From: Balneolaceae bacterium
GTDB taxonomy: Bacteria; Bacteroidota; Rhodothermia; Balneolales; Balneolaceae
NCBI GenBank assembly: GCA_007127395.1
Contig: SKZL01000321.1
Location: 1-5,537 of the forward strand
DNA: 5,537 nt
Reading direction: 5' to 3'
The notes beneath the pieces were generated by a model, which had not been told where the DNA came from, made no database searches, and worked only from the letters and a program-made list of their open reading frames with translations. Positions 1-5,537 of this stretch are shown piece after piece. The position numbers were made by a program, and so were the translations under genes. Positions within the stretch are counted from its first letter, which is position 1. Every line of letters starts with the position of its first letter.

Positions 1-1502
1 ACCAAAATCACAATTGCCGCACCAACGGCCGTATAAAGCGGCCAGGCGATGGTGAGCCCATCGCCGGGCAAGAACTGCTGTAGAGCACCCTCAACCATAA
101 ACAACAGTGAGATCAACCCGGTAAAAAAGCCGATCATGGCATCTTTTTTATCCGGCTTGTTGAACCAGCGGCCCAGCAGGAAGATCCCCAGGAGTCCGCC
201 GTAGGTGTAGGATGCGATTCCCAAGCCTAATTCTACAATGGCCGGACGATCCCCGCCACTCAGCTGCAGCCAGGTGAATAAAAACGCGGAACCGGTCAGA
301 GCCACACCCCAACCCATCGTGACCATTCGTGAGACCCACAACTCTTTGGCATCATCCCATTTGGCATTGGAGAGTGGTTTGATCAGGTCATACGTCGTGG
401 AGGAGGCCAATGCGTTCAGTGATGAACTCAAACTGCTCATGGCTGCGGCAAACAGGGAGGCCACAATCAATCCGGCCACACCCACCGGCATGTAATCAAC
501 GATAAACCTTGCAAACACTTCATCGGTCGTGGCCAGGCCAATTGATTCCGGTGATGCACCTGCATAGAAGACATAGAGGATCAAACCGATGAACAGAAAG
601 AGCCCAAACTGTGCACTGGCAACAAAACCGCTCCAGATGAGGGCCTTCTGGCTGGATCTAAGGTTTCCAGTGGCCAGCAAGCGCTGTACGATCAACTGAT
701 CGGTTCCGTGTGATGCGATGGAGAAGACGGCTCCACCAAATAGTGCGATCCAGAAGACATACGGATCAGCCATGAACTCGGACCATGTGAGTCCACCGCC
801 CCAGTTGAAAAGTGTAAACTTACCGGCATCGCTGAGAGATGCTATCGCCTCAGGAAAGGAGACGGGCAGTTTGCCAAAAAGGATCACCAGTGCAAAAAGG
901 GCTCCTCCGATATAGACCACCATCTGCACCACATCCATCCAGATGACCGCTTTTATCCCGCCCAAAAATGTATAGACAAGTGTAATGGCGGATATGAGGG
1001 AGATCGAGAGCAGATAGATCTCCATATCGCCCCATCCGTCAAAAACACCGGCAAAACGGAAGATGATGGCGAGGGGAATGGCCGTTGCGAAGAGACGTAC
1101 ACCATCGGCCAGCAGCCGTGTAATGATAAAGGTGGAGCTGGCGGCTTTCCTCATGCTTGAACCAAAACGCTGCTCCAGATATTGATAGGCAGTGGTGAGT
1201 TCACCCTGTACATATGCCGGCAGAAACCAGATGGCGACGATGATCCGACCGAGGATGTAACCGAAAGTTAGCTGCAAGAATGTGAGGCTTCCACCGTAGG
1301 CCACAGCCGGTATGCTGATAAATGTGAGTGTACTCGTTTCGGTGGCCACAACAGAGAAAAGGATGGCCCACCAGGGCATGGTGCGTCCGCCCAGAAAATA
1401 GTCTGTTGTCGATTTTTGTGTGCCGGCCGACCATATTCCAAATATAGCAACAGCAATCAGGTAGATGACAATGACGATACCGTCGATCAGAGTAAAACCC
1501 AT
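1..1502 (-). CDS. Sodium:solute symporter (SSS/SLC5 family), 3' end cut by the window edge
   Basis: This is an inner-membrane secondary transporter expected to couple solute uptake to sodium. The 500 visible codons are hydrophobic throughout, with about 13 predicted membrane helices (roughly residues 5-23, 43-66, 73-95, 120-147, 159-180, 187-208, 246-265, 291-313, 333-356, 392-411, 424-444, 455-471 and 484 to the edge). Family marks are the SSS signature GGIKAVIWMDVVQM (181-194), the GTDQLIVQR motif (266-274), and the Ser/Ala-rich helix AAAMSSLSSSLNALASS (352-368), which corresponds to the helix contributing the second sodium site in LeuT-fold symporters. The ATG at 1502 is the only sensible start, because an in-frame TAA lies at 1506-1508. 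No Shine-Dalgarno sequence is seen; the leader just before the start is AT-rich, with a heptamer array 21 bases upstream. SSS proteins are often 490-600 residues, so little may be missing. The substrate (sugar, sialic acid, amino acid, iodide-like anion or other) cannot be decided. Confidence 0.93.
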   Translation of the reverse strand, partial: MGFTLIDGIVIVIYLIAVAIFGIWSAGTQKSTTDYFLGGRTMPWWAILFSVVATETSTLTFISIPAVAYGGSLTFLQLTFGYILGRIIVAIWFLPAYVQGELTTAYQYLEQRFGSSMRKAASSTFIITRLLADGVRLFATAIPLAIIFRFAGVFDGWGDMEIYLLSISLISAITLVYTFLGGIKAVIWMDVVQMVVYIGGALFALVILFGKLPVSFPEAIASLSDAGKFTLFNWGGGLTWSEFMADPYVFWIALFGGAVFSIASHGTDQLIVQRLLATGNLRSSQKALIWSGFVASAQFGLFLFIGLILYVFYAGASPESIGLATTDEVFARFIVDYMPVGVAGLIVASLFAAAMSSLSSSLNALASSTTYDLIKPLSNAKWDDAKELWVSRMVTMGWGVALTGSAFLFTWLQLSGGDRPAIVELGLGIASYTYGGLLGIFLLGRWFNKPDKKDAMIGFFTGLISLLFMVEGALQQFLPGDGLTIAWPLYTAVGAAIVIL

Positions 1503-1522
1503 TTTTTACAAATCAGATTAAT

Positions 1523-1580
1523 GGTTCATGGTTCAGGGTGCAAGGCACATGGTACAGGGGGTTCAGGGTACAGGGTTCAG
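1523..1580. repeat. Tandem array of a degenerate 7-bp unit, GGTWCAG
   Basis: Eight heptamers lie in a single register apart from a 2-base GG insertion at 1558-1559: GGTTCAT (1523), GGTTCAG (1530), GGTGCAA (1537), GGCACAT (1544), GGTACAG (1551), GGTTCAG (1560), GGTACAG (1567) and GGTTCAG (1574). Units alternate T and A at the fourth base. On the minus strand this reads as CTGAACC/CTGTACC. The array lies 21 bases upstream of the symporter ATG, so it is probably in that gene's 5' leader or promoter region. No coding frame uses it. It could be a simple-sequence repeat that changes length by slippage, a protein-binding array, or a dispersed genomic repeat; the window alone cannot distinguish these. 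Confidence 0.8.
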
Positions 1581-1645
1581 GTACTCTTGTAATCTAAGAA
1601 AATGTTTTTGAGGAAAAAGGGAAAAGTTTCTGAGAAGTTCTTTGC

Positions 1646-1653
1646 CAAAAGTA
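1646..1653 (-). promoter_or_regulatory. Possible Bacteroidota-type -7 element for the symporter gene
   Basis: Read on the minus strand this is TACTTTTG, which fits the TAnnTTTG -7 consensus of the Bacteroidota primary sigma factor. It would place the transcription start near 1640 and give the symporter mRNA a leader of about 135-140 bases containing the whole heptamer array. Against it, no TTTG element is found at the usual upstream spacing; the nearest one ends only 12 bases before it. An eight-base match with four fixed T/G positions in AT-rich DNA can arise by chance. I found no convincing promoter for the divergent plus-strand gene. Confidence 0.22.
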
Positions 1654-1761
1654 TATTTTAAGTTCCAAAGTATCATAAACTTGCTTAAACTGAATTATGT
1701 GAGGCCTAAAATACCTGTTCAGAAAGAGCCAATCGGAATCAGTTAATTCAATGTAGATGTT

Positions 1762-3027
1762 ATGAGGGTTAAACATACTTTTAAACTGTCCATCTTATTA
1801 CTCTCTGCCGGATTGCTCTTTTTTCATATGAATGAGCAAGTTTATGCTCAACAAGTGGATAACGTAGATGAAGCTTTTCTTGAAGCCCGTGAACTTGCTT
1901 TTGATGGGAAACGTGCCGAAGCTCGTGAGCTGGCATACGCAATTCTGGAAATTTCACCGGGGTATCACGATGTTCGTATTCTGATTGCAAGAACCTACTC
2001 TTGGGACGGCCTGTATCAGGATGCCAGAAGAGAGCTCGATTTTGTATTGGATCATTCACCCGAATATCGGGATGCATTGATGGCATCCATGGATAATGAG
2101 GTGTGGGCGGAGAATTACAGCGTTGCAATCGAAGTTGCGAATCGGGCTACAAGAATCTATCCGACTGATCTGCAAATATTATTGAAGAGTGCAAGTGTTC
2201 AATATAATGCCGGGGAGGAGAGAGCAGCACTTCAAATTCTGAACCGTGTGGATCAGCTGAACCCGGCCAACCGCGAATCTGCAGAGCTGAGAAGGAGTAT
2301 AAACATATCGTCTCAGAATTATACCCTATCGGGATCATATACATACGACTGGTTTTCGGATATCTTTGATCCAACTCAAAAGAGTTATGTTCAGCTATCG
2401 AGAGGAAGTTCTATCGGATCTTTTATAGCGCGACTCAATTATGCAGACCGGTTCAACACAACGGGTATTCAACCAGAAATTGACTACTATCCCAGTATTG
2501 CAGATGGCTGGTACGGTTATCTCAATTTCGGGTTTGCGGACAGTTTTATATTCCCCAGGTACAGGGCCGGGGTGGAACTCCATAAAAGCCTGCCGAAAGC
2601 GTTTGAGGTTTCGCTGGGATTTCGATATCTGAAGTTTCAAAACAGTGATGTGATGATCTATACCGGTACGATCACCAAATATCGGGGAAACTGGCTCTTT
2701 ACAATCCGGCCATATATCACACCCAGTAACGTGGGTGTATCCAGATCGGTAAACCTGAGAGCTCGCAGGTATTTTGCCGGCCCGGACAATTATATAACGT
2801 TCAGGGGTGGGTTCGGTTTTTCACCTGAAGAGAGGCGATTTCAGGATGTGTCCGGGGATCTGTTTTTTGTTCAGTCTCAGTTTTTGGGAATTGATCTGTT
2901 CAAAAGCCTTCGCTATAACCTGGCTCTTTTTGCCGGTTTTGATGCAGCGCGGCAGGAGCTTACATTCGCTCCGGGTGAATTTATTGAAATCTACACGCTA
3001 AGCGGTGGACTACAGATCCGTTTTTAG
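1762..3027 (+). CDS. YaiO-family outer-membrane beta-barrel protein with N-terminal TPR domain
   Basis: This is a secreted protein placed in the outer membrane with its TPR part in the periplasm. Residues 1-30 form a signal peptide: basic start MRVKHTFK, hydrophobic core, and likely cleavage after VYA or AQ near 29-30. Four 34-residue TPRs follow (35-68, 69-102, 103-136, 137-170), including R77-T-Y-S-W-D-G83. From about 186 to the end the sequence alternates aromatic and polar residues as in a beta barrel, with YaiO-like features such as the DYYPS segment (241-245), Tyr/Gly-rich strands and a final strand LSGGLQIRF ending in Phe, the usual BAM recognition residue. The barrel of roughly 235 residues would fit about 10-12 strands. 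The ATG at 1762 gives an intact signal peptide, and nearby ATGs at 1751 and 1757 hit stops at once. No Shine-Dalgarno sequence is visible. The YaiO role is not well defined; a part in export or assembly of surface polysaccharide is plausible. The protein has no cysteine. Its TPR block matches the tail of the convergent neighbour. Confidence 0.85.
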   Translation: MRVKHTFKLSILLLSAGLLFFHMNEQVYAQQVDNVDEAFLEARELAFDGKRAEARELAYAILEISPGYHDVRILIARTYSWDGLYQDARRELDFVLDHSPEYRDALMASMDNEVWAENYSVAIEVANRATRIYPTDLQILLKSASVQYNAGEERAALQILNRVDQLNPANRESAELRRSINISSQNYTLSGSYTYDWFSDIFDPTQKSYVQLSRGSSIGSFIARLNYADRFNTTGIQPEIDYYPSIADGWYGYLNFGFADSFIFPRYRAGVELHKSLPKAFEVSLGFRYLKFQNSDVMIYTGTITKYRGNWLFTIRPYITPSNVGVSRSVNLRARRYFAGPDNYITFRGGFGFSPEERRFQDVSGDLFFVQSQFLGIDLFKSLRYNLALFAGFDAARQELTFAPGEFIEIYTLSGGLQIRF

Positions 3028-3033
3028 TAAGAA

Positions 3034-5511
3034 TTACTCAATGCTGATCTGCAATTGGTTCTCCAGTATCGGCTTCAGTTCATGATCGGGGTCGATCGCA
3101 ACTCCTCTTTGGAACCAATCTATTGCTTCCTCTCGATTATCAGCCAAAAAGAGAAACCTGGCTTTTCGATAAATTAATCCGGGTTCATTCGCGTTGATTT
3201 GTAAACCGGTTTGGATCATTTCAAGTCCTGATTCTCTATCACCCTGCCAGTAGTATAGATCGGCCAGTGCTTCATAAGTCTCAGTGAGATCGGGATTGCG
3301 CCTGCGAACCTCACTGAAGCTATTATGTGCCTCTGCATAGTCGCCATCCCATGCATATGTTCTGCCAAGCAGAAGCCTTGCGTCATAAAAATTGGGGCTT
3401 TCACGAAGTACTTTTCTGAGAATAACCCGTGCACGTGTATATTCTCCTTCAAAGGCTTCATCCCGTGCGATGTAGAAGAGCTCTTCCGTCCCTGTTTCCT
3501 GCAACCTGTTATCAATGAAAAATGACTCTTCTTCGATGATTTGAGCTCTTCGCTGAAGCAGATCCTCCGGTACACGGATGATCTTATTTTCTGTTGTCAC
3601 ATAGTGGTTCATCGATTTGAAATCCAAAAACTGTTCAGCGATCTCGTTTTGTAAATCGGGATTATTCAGCGGACGCAGAAGCATTCCCTCTTCCAATTCA
3701 AAAAGTTGGTCTCTGGAAAGAAAATATCGGCCCGACAGGTAATCGGGCATGCTGTTTTTAGTTCTCATGAATGGAACATTTCGATCGGCTGAAAAAGTGC
3801 TGCTCATATTGAGCTCTTTTCCAAGCCAGTGAACAGAATCCGGCAAACGGATGTCATGGTTCTGGTTTAAATAAGCCAGAATGGAAGGTGTGAAGTCCAG
3901 GTGTGAAGAAACTCCGGCAAACTGTCTGGACTCATTTAACATGGGTGAGTAGATCATAAATGGGACATAATACCGGTCGATGCGATTCATGTGAGGTACA
4001 GGGATCATACGGTGATCACCGGTAATCACAAAGATGGTATTTTGATAATCATCCCTGTTTCGGTAGCGTTCAAACAGTTCTTTAATTGCGTCATCAGTAT
4101 ATAAAAGAGCTCTGAAAATCTCGTCATACTGTTCAATTTCGGCCCTTCTGCTTTCCTGAAGATTCAAGTCTTCAAGGCGCTCACGAAAGATGTTGTCATA
4201 TTTTTCGGTTTCCGGTATGATAAAAGGCTCATGGAAATTAAGTGTAAAGAAGATATCCAGCCGGGGAGTGCTGTTGTCGAACTGGTCGATAAAGTCAAAG
4301 GCTCTACGGTAGGTATCTTTATCAGAATAACCCCAGGTAAATCCACCTTCAATTTCATCCATTTTTTCATATTCATCCGGAAACCTTGAAGAGTTGATCA
4401 GCAGATGAATATTCTGCCTTTCCAGAAACTGATCCAGTTTATCAAACCGGGTATCATAACCGGAAAAATAGTTGGTCAGATATCCATTATCCCCCAGAAT
4501 CGAAATCAATGTGTGATGTTCAGGTGCCATATAACCCAAATCCATAAACCCTTTTTCACCATAGGGGAGTGATCCGAGCATGGATGGCTGCATGTTGAAA
4601 GAGCGTCCGCTGGTAGCCAGAAAATGCGTCCAGTAGAGGCTGTTTGCAGCTAGTGAATCAAGGAATGGGGTAAATCCCCCGAACCGGTCATGAGGAGGCA
4701 TCATCGTTCCTCCGAAGCTCTCAATCATGATGATAACGATATTTGGGGGGCGGTCGCCACTGTTAAAGTATGAACCCAAAACATCTTCTGTATCGGGTTC
4801 CCTGAGTAGCGGATACTCCGGCCCTGTGAAGTTTCTGATTCTTCTGCGCTCCATTAAAAAATCTACTGAATCACGGACAAAGTGTGCCGTTTTATTTGAG
4901 ATGATATTGTAATCGAATTCACTGGCATAGTTATCTTCTGATGGGAACATGAACAGGTTGGAGAGAGCGAGAATCAAAATGGCAAACCATGCAGACAGGG
5001 CAGTTTGTAAACTCCAGAAGATGTTATTGAAGAGATAGGTAAACAGGAAAAACAATACCGGTACAAGAAGAAGCGGTATCCATCTGTCTGCAGTAAAATC
5101 AACCGATGTTTGTACTGTATCACTCAATTCCCGAAAATCATATGCATATAGATCTGATCCGAGCAAGATAAGCCCTTCACCAAAATATTGAACCAAAGCT
5201 AAATGAATCATGAAGTAGATTGAAGCAATGGATGCTGTAACCCATAGGGCACTTTTTTTGTGAATTTTCCGGAAAATCAAAAAGATTAATGCAAAAAGAA
5301 GTGCCAAAAAAGCGAAATAGAAGAGATCAAAAATGACTGCTTGCAGATAGAGGGAAGGTGTGTGATCCGGTAAAATATAACCAGTGGAAGTAAGAAAAAT
5401 TTCGTATAACCGGATGAGGAATCCGATGCTAAAAACCGAAAGAGCAATAGTATAGGTTTGACGCAGATGATCTGAGTAGGTCAGGGTCTGCTGATTAAAT
5501 CTTTTCATCAT
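3034..5511 (-). CDS. LTA synthase-like (phosphoglycerol transferase/sulfatase-fold) membrane enzyme with C-terminal TPR tail
   Basis: This is an inner-membrane enzyme of the alkaline phosphatase superfamily, LtaS/OpgB-like branch. Five membrane helices (about 20-42, 56-80, 88-110, 142-163, 166-190) precede a linker and an extracytoplasmic catalytic domain (about 255-548). The domain opens with NIVIIMIESFG, whose E264 is the expected metal ligand. S304 in TSGRSF (300-305) falls at the usual Thr nucleophile position. YFSGYDTRFDKLDQF (348-362) resembles the YGG-x-x-x-FDNM region of Gram-negative members. H427 in LNFHEPF matches the substrate-contacting His of LtaS. ITGDHR supplies D499 and H500 as metal ligands, followed by H507 and YYVPFMIYSP. 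Four exact 34-residue TPRs follow (675-708, 709-742, 743-776, 777-810). The protein has no cysteine and no C-x-P-x-R motif, so it is not a classical sulfatase. LtaS-type enzymes usually move phosphoglycerol from phosphatidylglycerol to a lipid or glycan; the acceptor here is unknown. At 825 residues it exceeds the typical 600-650 because of the tail. The ATG at 5511 is the first in frame (TGA at 5530-5532); M2 is an alternative start. Confidence 0.9.
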   Translation of the reverse strand: MMKRFNQQTLTYSDHLRQTYTIALSVFSIGFLIRLYEIFLTSTGYILPDHTPSLYLQAVIFDLFYFAFLALLFALIFLIFRKIHKKSALWVTASIASIYFMIHLALVQYFGEGLILLGSDLYAYDFRELSDTVQTSVDFTADRWIPLLLVPVLFFLFTYLFNNIFWSLQTALSAWFAILILALSNLFMFPSEDNYASEFDYNIISNKTAHFVRDSVDFLMERRRIRNFTGPEYPLLREPDTEDVLGSYFNSGDRPPNIVIIMIESFGGTMMPPHDRFGGFTPFLDSLAANSLYWTHFLATSGRSFNMQPSMLGSLPYGEKGFMDLGYMAPEHHTLISILGDNGYLTNYFSGYDTRFDKLDQFLERQNIHLLINSSRFPDEYEKMDEIEGGFTWGYSDKDTYRRAFDFIDQFDNSTPRLDIFFTLNFHEPFIIPETEKYDNIFRERLEDLNLQESRRAEIEQYDEIFRALLYTDDAIKELFERYRNRDDYQNTIFVITGDHRMIPVPHMNRIDRYYVPFMIYSPMLNESRQFAGVSSHLDFTPSILAYLNQNHDIRLPDSVHWLGKELNMSSTFSADRNVPFMRTKNSMPDYLSGRYFLSRDQLFELEEGMLLRPLNNPDLQNEIAEQFLDFKSMNHYVTTENKIIRVPEDLLQRRAQIIEEESFFIDNRLQETGTEELFYIARDEAFEGEYTRARVILRKVLRESPNFYDARLLLGRTYAWDGDYAEAHNSFSEVRRRNPDLTETYEALADLYYWQGDRESGLEMIQTGLQINANEPGLIYRKARFLFLADNREEAIDWFQRGVAIDPDHELKPILENQLQISIE

Positions 5512-5537
5512 ATGGTGGCAGATATTAATTCAAGCAT

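Noticed and set aside
1..1502. Symporter region as horizontally acquired because it looks somewhat richer in GC than the other two genes.
   Set aside because: Sampled lines differ only modestly, local values overlap, and GC-rich codons for Gly/Ala/Val in membrane helices can account for it; no mobile-element or integration signal is present.
1681..1712. TTGCTT and TAAAAT as a sigma-70-like promoter for the plus-strand gene.
   Set aside because: The spacer is 20 bases, beyond the usual 16-18, and the -35 match is poor; this group also generally uses a different consensus.
1594..1776. A 60-codon minus-strand reading frame in the intergenic region, overlapping the start of the outer-membrane protein gene.
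   Set aside because: It has no Shine-Dalgarno sequence, signal or recognisable motif, overlaps the signal-peptide codons of a well-supported gene, and is about the length expected by chance in AT-rich DNA.
1757..1776. ATGTT and AACAT arms flanking the start codon of the outer-membrane gene, a possible start-occluding hairpin.
   Set aside because: Only five A/T-rich pairs with a ten-base loop; such a stem would be unstable and is expected by chance.
3026..3038. AGTAA-GAA-TTACT inverted repeat as a bidirectional terminator.
   Set aside because: Five mostly A-T pairs and no following U-tract on either strand make it too weak to call a terminator; it may simply reflect the two stop codons facing each other.
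4164..4376. Medium-length alternative-frame ORFs inside the LTA-synthase-like gene (for example this 70-codon one) and inside the symporter gene (238-495, plus strand).
   Set aside because: All lie wholly within strongly supported genes in another frame, with no family resemblance; they are shadows.
3868..4749. Annotation of the catalytic domain as a classical formylglycine sulfatase.
   Set aside because: There is no C/S-x-P-x-R maturation motif and no cysteine anywhere in the protein; the layout of five membrane helices plus MIES, LNFHEPF and TGDH fits the LtaS/phosphoglycerol-transferase branch.

Overview
The window (5537 bases, moderate GC) reads as chromosomal DNA from a Gram-negative bacterium, most likely of the Bacteroidota/Balneolota/Rhodothermota group. 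The basis is an outer-membrane beta-barrel protein of the YaiO type with an N-terminal TPR domain, an LTA-synthase-like inner-membrane enzyme in a Gram-negative setting, start codons without Shine-Dalgarno sequences in AT-rich leaders, and one TAnnTTTG-like promoter element. The phylum is inferred from these traits; no marker gene is present.

Layout: (1) Bases 1-1502, minus strand, hold a sodium:solute symporter (SSS/SLC5 family) gene whose 3' end runs off the left edge; 500 codons are visible. (2) Bases 1503-1761 are a divergent intergenic region. It contains a tandem array of a degenerate GGTWCAG heptamer (1523-1580) just upstream of the symporter start, and a weak promoter-like element (1646-1653, minus). 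I see no gene in it. (3) Bases 1762-3027, plus strand, encode a 421-residue secreted protein: signal peptide, four TPRs, then a YaiO-like outer-membrane beta barrel ending in Phe. (4) Bases 3034-5511, minus strand, encode an 825-residue LTA-synthase/phosphoglycerol-transferase-like membrane enzyme: five membrane helices, an extracytoplasmic alkaline-phosphatase-superfamily domain and a C-terminal four-TPR tail. (5) Bases 5512-5537 are its upstream edge.

The main observation is that the TPR tail of the enzyme and the TPR head of the outer-membrane protein are the same module. They align without gaps over four 34-residue repeats (about 35 of 136 identities by eye, 22 of 50 in the best stretch, including a shared R-T-Y-x-W-D-G motif). 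The two genes are convergent with only 6 bases between their stop codons. Both modules should lie in the periplasm, one anchored in the inner membrane and one in the outer membrane. The pair may therefore act together in envelope polymer or glycan modification or export. This is inference: neither substrate nor partner can be read from the sequence. The symporter is transcribed divergently from the outer-membrane gene and shows no evident functional tie to the pair.
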